Below, piece by piece: positions 55,452-64,000 of a stretch of 64,000 nucleotides of DNA (position 1 is the stretch's first letter; the number at the start of each line of letters is the position of its first letter). The translations under genes were made by a program, and so were the position numbers. Where the stretch lies: assembly GCA_936920195.1 (NCBI GenBank), contig CAKZHE010000072.1:1-64000 (forward strand), written 5' to 3'. This DNA is from an uncultured cyanobacterium (lineage in GTDB: Bacteria; Cyanobacteriota; Cyanobacteriia; Cyanobacteriales; FACHB-T130). The notes under the pieces were generated by a model, which saw only the letters and a program-made list of their open reading frames with translations, searched no databases and had not been told where the DNA came from.

Positions 55452-56189
55452 ATGGTTGAAATTCCCACAACGTTAGAAGCAGCGATCGCCCAATCCCAGG
55501 TTGCGACCAAAGCCGCGATCGCCGATGGTTATAAAAGGCTACAAGTAGAGTTGGTTTTCCCGGAACTGAAAGGGAAGGCGATCGCCGAACAGTATATCCC
55601 AGTTTTTGAGGAATTGGATTTACCACTGAAAATTTTCTTTCCCGATGCGGGTGCGGCAGCCTTGGCACGGCGAGATTGGGGGAAAGATGTCCCATTTAAA
55701 ATTGAGGATATCGGTTTGGGCAGAGCGCCGATTACCGATAAAATCGATCCAGAAGATGGAATCTTTCTGTTGGTTGAACCCAGTTCCGTCGAAGTGCCAA
55801 TAGTTGAAGAAATGTTAAAAGCAATTGGCGATCGCCCAGTGATTTTACTTGTTCCTCGTCTAGAAGATGCCAATACCGTCGGAATTGGTTATGCTGCTAG
55901 ACAATTGCGCGATCGCTTTATCAAAACCCTGGAATCTGTTTATTATATCCGTCCTCTACCCGGTGCAGTTTTATTTCGCTGTTATCCCTCTCCCTGGCAA
56001 GTCTGGTTAGAAACCAGCGAAGATGAATATCAACTGATTGCGGAAATTCCCCACAAACCCGCTGGCGACGAAATCGATCAAATTCTGGGTAAAGTTGCTC
56101 CCGCACCTGATGGCAGCAATTTACCCCAACCCAAAAAAGCAGGTTTCTTTACTGAACTGCAAAGGTTTTTGCGAGCCTTAAGTAAGTAG
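55452..56189 (+). CDS. DUF1995 family protein (LPA3-like)
   Basis: 245 residues, soluble. Conserved features: LEAAIAQSQVATKAAIADGYKRLQVELVFPELK at the N-terminus (about 8-40), DGIFLLVEPSS and ILLVPRLEDANTVGIG. The family includes plant LPA3, needed for photosystem II assembly. Two HIP1 sites are in the first 25 codons. Function in cyanobacteria not settled. A palindromic repeat follows and separates it from the DUF1818 gene. Confidence 0.78.
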   Translation: MVEIPTTLEAAIAQSQVATKAAIADGYKRLQVELVFPELKGKAIAEQYIPVFEELDLPLKIFFPDAGAAALARRDWGKDVPFKIEDIGLGRAPITDKIDPEDGIFLLVEPSSVEVPIVEEMLKAIGDRPVILLVPRLEDANTVGIGYAARQLRDRFIKTLESVYYIRPLPGAVLFRCYPSPWQVWLETSEDEYQLIAEIPHKPAGDEIDQILGKVAPAPDGSNLPQPKKAGFFTELQRFLRALSK

Positions 56190-56213
56190 ACGATTATAAA
56201 TGAAAGACTATAC

Positions 56214-56273
56214 AAAGTTTGTAGTTGGGCTTTAGCCCCTCCGGATTAGGGCTAAAGCCCAACTACAAACTTC
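56214..56273. repeat. Palindromic repeat, GTAGTTGGGCTTTAGCCC family, copy 3
   Basis: Two arms of about 28 bases around TCCGGAT. It ends 7 bases before the ATG of the DUF1818 gene, so a long hairpin would form in the leader of that gene and could hide its ribosome binding site. Confidence 0.85.
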
Positions 56274-56280
56274 CTGAACA

Positions 56281-56646
56281 ATGAGCAAAATACTTAAAAG
56301 TGGTTCTGGTTGGCGCATTGGCTGGAATCCCGCAGCAGGGGAATTTCCCGGTTTAGTCGGTGGGGAAAATTGGGCAGTTGAGTTAACCGCCGCAGAATTA
56401 AATGATTTTTGTCGCCTTTTGGCACAACTCGCTGCCACCCTCGACCAAATGAGTTCAGAATTAATGGATGCAGAAAAGATTGCCTGCGAAGCTGAAAGCG
56501 ATTTGCTTTGGATGGAAGTAGCAGGCTATCCCCATGCCTATACCCTGCAATTTATTCTGAACTCTGGTCGTCGGGCAGAGGGCAGTTGGGGGGTGGCAGC
56601 AGTACCGCCGCTAGTTCAAGCAGCGCAAACTTTGCAGGTGTTTTAA
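56281..56646 (+). CDS. DUF1818 family protein
   Basis: 121 residues. GSGWRIGWNPAAGEFPGLVG, WAVELTAAELNDFCRLLAQLA and LLWMEVAGYPHAYTLQFIL are characteristic of this cyanobacterial family of unknown function. The start is crowded by a palindromic repeat whose right arm ends 7 bases before the ATG, leaving no obvious Shine-Dalgarno sequence. The stop is followed at once by a heptamer array. Confidence 0.8.
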   Translation: MSKILKSGSGWRIGWNPAAGEFPGLVGGENWAVELTAAELNDFCRLLAQLAATLDQMSSELMDAEKIACEAESDLLWMEVAGYPHAYTLQFILNSGRRAEGSWGVAAVPPLVQAAQTLQVF

Positions 56647-56649
56647 GCG

Positions 56650-56734
56650 GGAAACAGGGAACAGGGAATAGGGAATAGGGAACAGGGAATAGGGAACAGG
56701 GAACGGAGAATGAGAGAATCGGGAAATAGGGAAT
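56650..56734. repeat. GGGAACA/GGGAATA heptamer array
   Basis: Tandem heptamers AGGGAAC and AGGGAAT directly after the DUF1818 stop. Same STRR family as the arrays near 28.6, 28.9 and 42 kb. Continuous tandem units without spacers. Confidence 0.85.
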
Positions 56735-56848
56735 ACTCGTTCCTAGGCTCTGCCTAGGAATGCCATCGAGAGGCTCTGCCTCGATGAAGCCAAGCGAGGC
56801 AGAGCCTCTTGATATCGGTTCCCAGGCAGAGCCTAGGAACCAGTTCAA
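56735..56848. repeat. Multi-hairpin repeat (GGCTCTGCCT family), copy 1
   Basis: About 114 bases made of three palindromic parts: TTCCTAGGCTCTGCCTAGGAA, then GAGAGGCTCTGCCTC with its complement, then GGTTCCCAGGCAGAGCCTAGGAACC. A related copy at 60721-60838 differs by compensated changes in the outer stem. Flanked by ACTCGTTCC and AGTTCAA in both. Confidence 0.8.
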
Positions 56849-56948
56849 CCCAAGCTACGGGAATTGCTACCTGTACCTGATGGCAAATCGGAGTAGCATA
56901 GAACAAAATACGAAACTATATATTTAGACCGGAGGAAGACAGCAGTCA

Positions 56949-57923
56949 ATGGCAGCTACCGACTTCAAAGACTATTACGCCATCTTGGGAGTGAACAAAA
57001 CAGCCGATGCGGATGAAATCAAAAAGGTTTTTCGCCGCCTCGCTCGCAAGTATCACCCCGACATGAATCCCGGCAATAAGGAAGCAGAAGCTCGTTTCAA
57101 GGAAGTGAGCGAAGCCTACGAAGTATTGTCTGATGTCGAAAAACGCAAAAAATACGACCAATTTGGGCAATACTGGAAGCAAGCCGGATCGGGACAGGGA
57201 TGGCCTGGTGGTGGTGGTAATGTTGACTTTGGTAACTTTGATTTTAGTCAATATGCTAACTTCGATGAATTTATTAACGATTTGCTAGGCAATATTGGCG
57301 GACAAGGTGCGGGCAGACAGCGTACTGCCTATAGTAGAACTAGAACTACTGGATTTGGTGATGGAGTCGATCCGCGTGGAGCCGCAACCGATAGGGAAGC
57401 AACTTTACCGCTGACTTTTTCGGAAGGTTTTCATGGGGTTCAAAAGCGTTTAAATGTGGGCAATGAAACTATTGATGTCCGCATTCCGGCTGGGGCAAAA
57501 ACAGGTAGCAAAATTCGGGTGCGGGGGAAAGGGGGGGTTAATCCCTATAATTCCCAGCAACGGGGTGATTTGTATTTGAATGTAGAACTACAACCCCATA
57601 ATTTTTTTCAATTCGATGGGGATAATCTGGTTTGCGAAGTACCAATTGCTCCCGATGAAGCGGTTTTGGGAGGACAAATTGAAGTGCCAACTCCGGAGGG
57701 GATGGTAAATGTGAATGTGCCACCGGGAATTCGTTCTGGGCAATCTTTGCGGTTGCGCGGGAAAGGTTGGGTGAATCATAAGGGCGATCGCGGCGATCAA
57801 TTGGTTAAAATAGCGATCGCTACTCCCAAGGAACTGAGCGCGACGGAACGGGAGTATTATGAGAAAATTCGCGCTAGTCGGACGGTTAATCCTCGGAGTC
57901 ATTTACAGCAAGTACGGCTTTGA
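56949..57923 (+). CDS. DnaJ-type co-chaperone (CbpA-like)
   Basis: 324 residues. J-domain at about 8-70 with HPD (KYHPDMNP), a G/F-rich linker (about 75-135) and two C-terminal substrate-binding domains (about 145-310). The Cys-rich zinc finger of full DnaJ is absent, as in CbpA/DjlA-type or cyanobacterial type II J proteins. It stimulates DnaK ATPase. An AGGAAG site lies upstream of the ATG. Confidence 0.9.
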   Translation: MAATDFKDYYAILGVNKTADADEIKKVFRRLARKYHPDMNPGNKEAEARFKEVSEAYEVLSDVEKRKKYDQFGQYWKQAGSGQGWPGGGGNVDFGNFDFSQYANFDEFINDLLGNIGGQGAGRQRTAYSRTRTTGFGDGVDPRGAATDREATLPLTFSEGFHGVQKRLNVGNETIDVRIPAGAKTGSKIRVRGKGGVNPYNSQQRGDLYLNVELQPHNFFQFDGDNLVCEVPIAPDEAVLGGQIEVPTPEGMVNVNVPPGIRSGQSLRLRGKGWVNHKGDRGDQLVKIAIATPKELSATEREYYEKIRASRTVNPRSHLQQVRL

Positions 57924-57941
57924 TCTAGGGGGGGGATTTTT

Positions 57942-57981
57942 AACGCAAAGGGCGCAAAGTTGGACGCAAAGGACGCAAAGG
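57942..57981. repeat. ACGCAAAG short tandem repeat
   Basis: Four units of (A/G)CGCAAAG spaced by 1-4 bases after the dnaJ stop. Such runs are common between cyanobacterial genes. No stem could be drawn. Confidence 0.6.
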
Positions 57982-58015
57982 GGGTTTTGGGCTTTAGTCC
58001 TGATAGGGTTGCTCT

Positions 58016-59962
58016 ATGTTAATTGTGTTTCCGCTAATTTCATTCATTCTTCTATTTTTAATCTTTTGGACAAGAAATGAGTGCTGGCGCAGTTCTTTGC
58101 TGTTGGCAGCTTTGGGATGGAGTTTAATTTCTACTGTTTTGACGGAAATATTGAGTGGGTTTAATTTATTAACTTTGAATGGGATTTGCGGATTGTGGAT
58201 AGGCACAATTATCGCTAGTTTAATTTATTTTCAAATCAACTTTGGGCGAGGACGGAGAAGTAAATTAGCAGGGGGGAAAATATCCCTGGCTTTACTTGGT
58301 TTATTAGGGGGGATAGTTTTTATCTTTGCTGCTGTTGGTTTAATTGCCGCGATCGCCCCGCCAAATAACTGGGATTCCATGACTTATCATCTGAGTAGGG
58401 TGGTTCATTGGATGCAAAACCAGAGTTTAGCCCATTATCCTACCTACTACCCTCCCCAGTTATTTCATCCCCCCGGAGCGGGAATCACGATCTTACATTT
58501 CCAAATTTTAAGTGGTGGCGATCGCTTTGCCAATCTGGTGCAGTGGTTTAGTGCGATTGGTAGTGCCATCGGTGTATCGTTAATTGCTCAACAACTGGGA
58601 GCGGATAGGCGAGGACAGGTTTTTGCGGCGGTTTTTTCTGCCACAATTCCTATGGGCATTCTCCAAGCTTCCAGCACTCAAAATGATTATGTGGTGTGTT
58701 TTTGGGTAGTTTGTTTTGCTTACTATATTCTCAGGGAATTATCGGCAGATATCTGTCAAAGTCAGCCGTGGAAAATTGGCGCAACTCTGGGTATAGCGCT
58801 ATTTACCAAGACAACGGCGTATATCTTTTGTTTGCCTTTTCTAATTTGGTGGATAATATCGGGAATCAAGCGCTGGCGGGTCAAAGTTTGGCAACCATTG
58901 TTAATTATTATAGTGGTGGCGATCGCGCTTAATTTGGGTCATTATTGGCGCAATTGGGAATTGTTCGGTTCGCCGATTGGCGCTCCTCCCCAATATGCCG
59001 AACATTATCAAGTTAAAGTTTTTACTATTGCTACTTTTTTATCCAATGTCATTAGAAATTTAGCCCTTCATGTCGGGACAAAATTTAGCTTTTGGAATGG
59101 ATTAATGATGGGGGGAGTTAATGTTTTACATCGGCTCTTGGGAATAGATACTAACGATCCTCGGATCACTTGGTTGGTAGAAGATAAATTTTATATTCCT
59201 GGTTTATCCTTTAATGAAAATAATGCTGGCAATCCGATTCATTTTATGCTAATTTTGGTAGCGATCGCCATCTTTTTACAACCGCAATATTTCAAAAAAC
59301 ACCTTCAGTTAGCAATCTATGTTACGGCGATAGTTACCGCATTTTTAATCATTTGTTTAATGCTAAAATTGCAGCCGTGGCACAGTCGTCACCATTTAAC
59401 TTTGTTTGTGCTATTTGCTCCCTTTGTGGGCATCATTTTAGAGAATTTATCCCATCGAAAAATAGGCTATTATATTGCTGGCAGTCTGATCCTATTATCC
59501 TTACCTTGGGTTTTTAAAAACCAATTTAGACCGATTATTGGCGCTGAAAATATTTTTAATACTAGCAGAAATGACCTTTATTTTACCAACCGTCCCCGCC
59601 TCATCCAACCCTATAATCAAGCCGTGGATTTAATTAAATCTCAAAACGTTCAAAACATCGGGCTATCTTTTTGGAGCGACAATGCTTGGGAATATCCATT
59701 TTGGGTATTGTTGGGACAACAAATTAAACCCGCTCCGCGAATTGAAAATGTGACAGCCAGAAACAATATCACCTCAATTAAATTACAGATTCCTCCCTAC
59801 AGCACTTTTGAGCCTGACGCTATTATTTATTTTGAACCTAAAAATCACCCAAAAGAACAAAATTTCCCCAACCTAGCGATCAAAAATCAAACTTACGCCC
59901 CAGTTTGGTCATTGCCACCTCTCAGCGTCTTACTGAAAAAACCTAGAGGTTCTCAGCCATAG
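58016..59962 (+). CDS. GT39/ArnT-like membrane glycosyltransferase
   Basis: 648 residues, about twelve transmembrane helices. The first extracytoplasmic loop carries WDSMTYHLSRVVHW (about 121-134), with an acidic residue in the position of the GT-C catalytic aspartate. The C-terminal 150 residues are soluble. GT39-like enzymes transfer sugars from lipid carriers to proteins or lipids at the outer face of the inner membrane. Substrate unknown. Its 3' end overlaps the convergent peroxiredoxin-like gene by 20 bases. Confidence 0.72.
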   Translation: MLIVFPLISFILLFLIFWTRNECWRSSLLLAALGWSLISTVLTEILSGFNLLTLNGICGLWIGTIIASLIYFQINFGRGRRSKLAGGKISLALLGLLGGIVFIFAAVGLIAAIAPPNNWDSMTYHLSRVVHWMQNQSLAHYPTYYPPQLFHPPGAGITILHFQILSGGDRFANLVQWFSAIGSAIGVSLIAQQLGADRRGQVFAAVFSATIPMGILQASSTQNDYVVCFWVVCFAYYILRELSADICQSQPWKIGATLGIALFTKTTAYIFCLPFLIWWIISGIKRWRVKVWQPLLIIIVVAIALNLGHYWRNWELFGSPIGAPPQYAEHYQVKVFTIATFLSNVIRNLALHVGTKFSFWNGLMMGGVNVLHRLLGIDTNDPRITWLVEDKFYIPGLSFNENNAGNPIHFMLILVAIAIFLQPQYFKKHLQLAIYVTAIVTAFLIICLMLKLQPWHSRHHLTLFVLFAPFVGIILENLSHRKIGYYIAGSLILLSLPWVFKNQFRPIIGAENIFNTSRNDLYFTNRPRLIQPYNQAVDLIKSQNVQNIGLSFWSDNAWEYPFWVLLGQQIKPAPRIENVTARNNITSIKLQIPPYSTFEPDAIIYFEPKNHPKEQNFPNLAIKNQTYAPVWSLPPLSVLLKKPRGSQP

Positions 59963-60497
59963 TTTTTAGCATCCAGTCAATATCAGCATTAGGAGATAGG
60001 AAAGAAAATAAATGTTTAAATTTTAACCTGCCATCTTTGTCTAATATAAATTGAGCCGATAACGGCGCTCCCCAAGCTTGACCTGTGCCATAATTGCGAA
60101 ATATTCGACAACTAGCATCGCTCACTAAAGGCATCTTTAATCCTAAATCCTGCACAACTTTTTGGCTTTGTTGCTCATCGGTACTGGTAATCATTAATAC
60201 TTCTCCCCCCAGATCAACAAATTGTTGGTATTTTTGATTCAGTTCAATAATATGGGGAAAGCAAACAGGACAGTAATGTTTTTCGGTAAATATCCGCGTA
60301 AAGGCGAGCAATACCGGACGAGAACCTCGGTAATCGGCAAGTTTCACTAACCGCTGATTGGTAATATCAAATAACTCAAAATCTGGGGGATTTTCCCCTA
60401 ATTTTAAAGTATTACTTGGCGGAATGGGGAAAAGATTTTGGAAAAACCGCTGGTTAAATAAAGTAGTCCAATCGCTGACAGGTAGATATCTGGTCAT
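59943..60497 (-). CDS. Peroxiredoxin-like (AhpC/TSA) protein
   Basis: 184 residues. Thioredoxin-fold peroxiredoxin region: NPPDFELFDITNQRLVKLADYRG, then a CPVC pair (about residue 77-80) where the peroxidatic Cys is expected, and LVSDASCRIFRNYGTGQAW. AhpC/TSA-type domain that could reduce peroxides or act as a thiol oxidoreductase. Convergent with the GT39-like gene with a 20-base overlap of coding ends. Confidence 0.8.
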   Translation of the reverse strand: MTRYLPVSDWTTLFNQRFFQNLFPIPPSNTLKLGENPPDFELFDITNQRLVKLADYRGSRPVLLAFTRIFTEKHYCPVCFPHIIELNQKYQQFVDLGGEVLMITSTDEQQSQKVVQDLGLKMPLVSDASCRIFRNYGTGQAWGAPLSAQFILDKDGRLKFKHLFSFLSPNADIDWMLKTMAENL

Positions 60498-60522
60498 AAA
60501 AAGGAAATGGGGAAGAGGTGAT

Positions 60523-60576
60523 AAAGTTGGTAGTTGGGCTTGAACTATCTAGATTGGAGCTAAAGCCTAACTACGA
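60523..60576. repeat. Palindromic repeat, GTAGTTGGGC family, degenerate copy 4
   Basis: Begins GGTAGTTGGGCTTGAACTAT and ends GGAGCTAAAGCCTAACTAC. The outer arms pair but the centre has diverged from the other three copies. Lies upstream of the peroxiredoxin-like gene. Confidence 0.65.
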
Positions 60577-60720
60577 CTACATATTTACCCCGATAAGGGC
60601 ATTCTATTTGATTTTTAGATAATTCTACAACATTATTGGCTGGGTTGACCATCGGGCAGCTAGGCTGTTGACTTTGTGCCTTTTTAAGAGGTTTGTGTTT
60701 ATGCAGTTTCTGATCTGTTT

Positions 60721-60838
60721 ACTCGTTCCCAGGCTCTGCCTGGGAATGCCCATTGAGAGGCTCTGCCTCGGATGCTTGCTACGCGAGGCAGAGCCTCTCG
60801 ATATCGGTTCCCAGGCCGAGCCTGGGAACCAGTTCAAA
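60721..60838. repeat. Multi-hairpin repeat (GGCTCTGCCT family), copy 2
   Basis: Same architecture as 56735-56848. Outer stem here is CCCAGG/CCTGGG where the other copy has CCTAGG, so base pairing is preserved. Directly followed by a GTAGGGGC repeat. Together with the degenerate palindrome at 60523 it fills most of the 367-base gap between the peroxiredoxin and RND genes; about 140 further bases hold nothing recognisable. Confidence 0.8.
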
Positions 60839-60869
60839 TAGGGGCAACCACGGGGGGATTGCCCCTACT
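60839..60869. repeat. GTAGGGGCAAYCCCCC repeat, copy 4
   Basis: Reads on the minus strand as GTAGGGGCAATCCCCCCGTG followed by GTTGCCCCTA, giving a 7-8 bp stem. Its TAG is the stop codon of the RND gene. Confidence 0.7.
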
Positions 60870-63800
60870 TCATTACCTCAAAATCGGCGATCGCTTCAAT
60901 TTCTCCTCCTATCAAATCAGAGGTTTGATACTGGGATTTCCGATTGCGCCAAAGTTTGTAATACAAAATTGGCACTGCCGATCTTGATAATAGCAAAGAG
61001 GCCATTTCTCCCGCAATTAGCGAGATGGCTAAACCCTGAAAAATGGGATCGGCGAGGATAATTGCCGAACCGACAACTACCGCCGCCGCCGTCAATAACA
61101 TCGGACGAAAGCGCACGGCTCCGGCATCAATTACCGCTTCTTCTAAAGGCATTCCTTCTTTCAAACGTAACTCGATGAAATCCACCAAAATGATCGAATT
61201 TCTAACCACAATTCCCGCCCCAGCAATGAAGCCAATCATCGATGTAGCGGTAAAGAACGATCCCATTAACCAGTGAGCAGGCATAATTCCTACCAAAGAA
61301 AAGGGAATCGCCACCATAATCACTAATGGGGTAGCAAAGGATTGAAACCAACCCACAACTAGGGCATAAATCAGCACTAATACTACAGCAAAGGCAATAC
61401 CCAAGTCGCGGAAAACTTCGTAGGTGACTTGCCATTCCCCATCCCATTTCATCGCGTAGGTTTCGCTGGTGGGGGGTTGCTCAGTTAAGTAGGTTTGGAT
61501 TTTTGCCCCGGTGGGGGGAACAATTTGGTCGATTTTCGGTTGCAGATTGAGCATGGCATAAACTGAACTTTCTACCCTGCCAGAAACATCGCCCAAAACA
61601 TAAACTACCGGCTGAAGATTTTTGTGGTAAATACTGGTATCGGCGATCGCGCTCTCTGTTTTCACCAACGCACTCAAAGGCACTAAATTACCACTTGCCC
61701 CCTTGAGGTTAAGGGATTTGAGATCCTCCAAACTGGTGCGACTGGACTGACTAAAGCGCAGATTAATGGTCACATCCTCGCGGGCATTTTCATCATATAA
61801 CAGGCCGACATTTTGACCAGAAAGTGCCATTTGCAAAACCACAGAAATTTGCGCCGGACTAATCCCATTCAAGGCGGCTTTTTCCCGGTCAATTACCAAA
61901 TGATAATCGGTTTGGGGCGCTTCCACATACCAGTCCACATCCACGACCCCATCAGTAGATTGATAAAGTTGCCGAATTTGTTTCGCCACCTCAATTTGTC
62001 CCTGGTAATCCGCACCATAAATTTCTGTTACCAGAGTTTGCAAGACTGGGGGACCAGGGGGAATTTCGGCTACTTGCACGCGAGCCGCATATCGATCGGC
62101 AATTTCCTTTAACTTCGGGCGAATAGCTTTAGCAATATCGTGACTTTGACGTTGGCGATCGCCCTTCGGTAAAAAGTTTACCTGAATGTCCGCCACATTC
62201 GTTCCCGCTCGCAAAAAGTAATGTCGCACCAACCCATTAAAATTATAGGGAGAAGATGTGCCAACATAGCTTTGATAATGAATCACTTCTGGGATAGTCG
62301 CCAAATACTGTCCCATTTCCTTCGTTGCTCTAGCAGTTTGCTCTAGGGTTGTTCCTTCGGGCATATTTAAAACCACCTGCAACTCGCTCTTATTGTCAAA
62401 GGGCAGCATTTTCAGAATTACCAACCGAAACCCTGCCAAACCCCCCACAATCAAGACGAGAGCGGCAACTGTTGCCACCATAAATGTGGTTCCTCGACGG
62501 GGATAATGCACCAGGGGATACATAAACCGCCGATACAACTTACTCAGAGCATCTTCCCCATGATCGTGAGCAGCGCCACTAACGCCGCTAAATACCTGCA
62601 TAGTTGTCCAGGGAACCACAATGAATGCTACCAACGCCGAAAAGATCATGGCGGCGGAAGCACCAAAGGGAATTGGACGCATATAGGGTCCCATCAAACC
62701 CCCCACAAATGCCATCGGGAGGATGGCAGCAATCACCGCCAAGGTTGCTAAAATCGTGGGATTGCCAACTTCATCCACCGCTTCCAAAACAATCTGTTGG
62801 AGGACGCGGCGACGATTAGTCGCTAGTTGCAATCGAGTTTTGTTTTCTGGTAATTGCAGATGACGACCAACATTTTCTACTACGACGATCGCATCATCTA
62901 CCAGAATCCCAATCGAAAAAATTAAGGCAAAGAATGTCACCCGATTCAGGGTGAATCCATAAAAGACAAAGCTCGCCAGAGTTAAACATAAGGTGACGGG
63001 AATCGATACTGCCACCACCATCGCTTCTTTTTTGCCCATCACTAACCACATCAACAGGGTGACGGAGCCAACGGCAATCAACATATGCACCAGCAGTTCA
63101 TTAGAACGTTCGGCGGCGGTTTCCCCATAGTCGCGGGTGACAGTTAAATGGACATTATTGGGAATATAGCTGCGCTTAATTTGCTCCAGTTTGTGTAGCA
63201 CCCGATGAGAAACTTGGATCGCATTGGCACCGGAACGTTTGGCGATCGCGATCGTCACGGCTTCGGTTTCTCCTCTCACCTGCACCGCCTCTTTCTGATG
63301 CTTTTCTGACTGATTTCCCTGTCCAAAAAACACATAACTGACTGGTTCTTCCGAGCTATCAGTCACTGTGGCTACATCCCGCAAATAAACTGGTTGATTA
63401 TTGGCAACCGCGACTACTAATCCTTTGGCATCCTCTGCCGAGCGAATAAAACTTTGAATTCTGACTAAAAAGGATTGATTATTTTGACTAAAAGCCCCAC
63501 TCGCCAGTTCGGAATTCTGGGCTTGAAATGCTTTGGAGATTTCCAAAGGTGTTAACCCAAAGGCATTTAATCGGGCGGGATCGAGGTCAACTCGCAATTG
63601 TCGTCGTTGTCCGCCGATAATGGTGGTTTCAGAAACATCAGGAACTTGTTTAATTTGTTCATCTAATTGCGCCGCAATTTGCCGCAATTGCCCCCCGGTA
63701 CTTTGTTCGCCCCACAAGGTCAAAGTCAAAATTGGGACATCATCAATTGACCGAGATTTAATCAGGGGTTGGGATACGCCGGAGGGAATTTTATCAAAGT

Positions 63801-64000
63801 TGGCATAGAGTTTGTTATAAAGTTGAACGACTGCATCCTCGGTTTTTTGTCCAACCAGAAATCGGACAATTACTAGAGATGAACCGGGACGGGAGGTAGA
63901 GTAAATATATTCTACACCGGGGAGTTCTTTAATCAACTTTTCCATCGGTGCTGTTACCCGTTGCTCCACATCCTTAGCTGAGGCTCCCGGCATAGACACA
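60865..64000 (-). CDS. RND family efflux transporter permease (5' end outside window)
   Basis: At least 1044 residues; the N-terminus lies beyond the window because the visible frame opens inside the first periplasmic domain ([20 protein letters not shown]). Conserved RND features: [19 protein letters not shown] (TM4 acidic pair of the proton relay), two porter regions and the second half TM block ([21 protein letters not shown]). It belongs to the HAE/CzcA-like group; the substrate (drug, metal or lipid) is not evident. The TAG stop is provided by a repeat. Adaptor genes are expected upstream, outside the window. Confidence 0.88.
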   Translation of the reverse strand, partial: VSMPGASAKDVEQRVTAPMEKLIKELPGVEYIYSTSRPGSSLVIVRFLVGQKTEDAVVQLYNKLYANFDKIPSGVSQPLIKSRSIDDVPILTLTLWGEQSTGGQLRQIAAQLDEQIKQVPDVSETTIIGGQRRQLRVDLDPARLNAFGLTPLEISKAFQAQNSELASGAFSQNNQSFLVRIQSFIRSAEDAKGLVVAVANNQPVYLRDVATVTDSSEEPVSYVFFGQGNQSEKHQKEAVQVRGETEAVTIAIAKRSGANAIQVSHRVLHKLEQIKRSYIPNNVHLTVTRDYGETAAERSNELLVHMLIAVGSVTLLMWLVMGKKEAMVVAVSIPVTLCLTLASFVFYGFTLNRVTFFALIFSIGILVDDAIVVVENVGRHLQLPENKTRLQLATNRRRVLQQIVLEAVDEVGNPTILATLAVIAAILPMAFVGGLMGPYMRPIPFGASAAMIFSALVAFIVVPWTTMQVFSGVSGAAHDHGEDALSKLYRRFMYPLVHYPRRGTTFMVATVAALVLIVGGLAGFRLVILKMLPFDNKSELQVVLNMPEGTTLEQTARATKEMGQYLATIPEVIHYQSYVGTSSPYNFNGLVRHYFLRAGTNVADIQVNFLPKGDRQRQSHDIAKAIRPKLKEIADRYAARVQVAEIPPGPPVLQTLVTEIYGADYQGQIEVAKQIRQLYQSTDGVVDVDWYVEAPQTDYHLVIDREKAALNGISPAQISVVLQMALSGQNVGLLYDENAREDVTINLRFSQSSRTSLEDLKSLNLKGASGNLVPLSALVKTESAIADTSIYHKNLQPVVYVLGDVSGRVESSVYAMLNLQPKIDQIVPPTGAKIQTYLTEQPPTSETYAMKWDGEWQVTYEVFRDLGIAFAVVLVLIYALVVGWFQSFATPLVIMVAIPFSLVGIMPAHWLMGSFFTATSMIGFIAGAGIVVRNSIILVDFIELRLKEGMPLEEAVIDAGAVRFRPMLLTAAAVVVGSAIILADPIFQGLAISLIAGEMASLLLSRSAVPILYYKLWRNRKSQYQTSDLIGGEIEAIADFEVMK

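Noticed and set aside
1-64000. tRNA and rRNA genes
   Set aside because: No T-loop motif with a matching acceptor stem and no rRNA-like segment was found by eye; a covariance scan would be needed to exclude them.

Overview
The window looks like a chromosomal segment of a filamentous cyanobacterium. The evidence is the very frequent HIP1 octamer (GCGATCGC), heptamer tandem repeats of the CCCTGTT/CCCAATT type, and several lineage-typical families (DUF751-RbfA, DUF1818, DUF1995, DUF4327, a KdpD reduced to its N-terminal part, many Ser/Thr kinases, Uma2 proteins). No rRNA or tRNA gene and no CRISPR repeat-spacer array was recognised by eye.

Layout. (1) 1-9336: a type I-D-like CRISPR effector operon on the minus strand (cas10d, csc2, csc1, cas3, cas6), headed by two small ORFs and divergent from a ribbon-helix-helix/WYL regulator. 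The HD nuclease motifs sit at the N-terminus of Cas3 and not on Cas10d, which is unusual for I-D. cas1, cas2, cas4 and the array are not in the window. (2) 9434-12371: an intein-split RtcB RNA ligase and an orphan ABC-2 ATPase. (3) 12676-21147: a surface/envelope block with two DUF11 proteins, a large predicted outer-membrane beta-barrel and a small exported protein. (4) 21167-32503: class A PBP, NACHT-like NTPase with pentapeptide repeats, two small exported proteins, a Ser/Thr kinase, a conserved hypothetical, and AnmK. (5) 32558-38642: five same-strand genes centred on a HerA/VirB4-like ATPase, with a two-TM protein, a coiled-coil protein, an ARC6-like IMS protein and a VanY-type peptidase. 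This is the best candidate here for an uncharacterised multi-gene system, probably at the envelope. (6) 38712-43746: kdpC-kdpD without adjacent kdpAB, DUF751-rbfA, a decayed nagZ-like 5' end, Uma2 and an intact GH3/NagZ. (7) 44011-52308: DUF4327, a phasin-like coil, DnaG, Uma2, a HEAT protein, a kinase with three WD40 repeats, and a PhnD-like binding protein. (8) 52793-55322: an arsenic cluster (PstS-like lipoprotein, Acr3, ArsC) with a candidate ArsR operator. (9) 55452-64000: DUF1995, DUF1818, DnaJ/CbpA, a GT39-like membrane protein, a peroxiredoxin-like protein and an RND pump cut by the window end.

The intergenic space is crowded with small repeats: a MITE-like element with CAGGACTTACGCA ends, three palindromic families, and heptamer arrays. 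Four genes (cas6, the duplicated exported protein, the DUF1036 protein and the RND pump) take their stop codon from one of these repeats, so the repeats seem to have inserted at or very near gene ends.

All assignments come from reading motifs and gene order; no database search was run.
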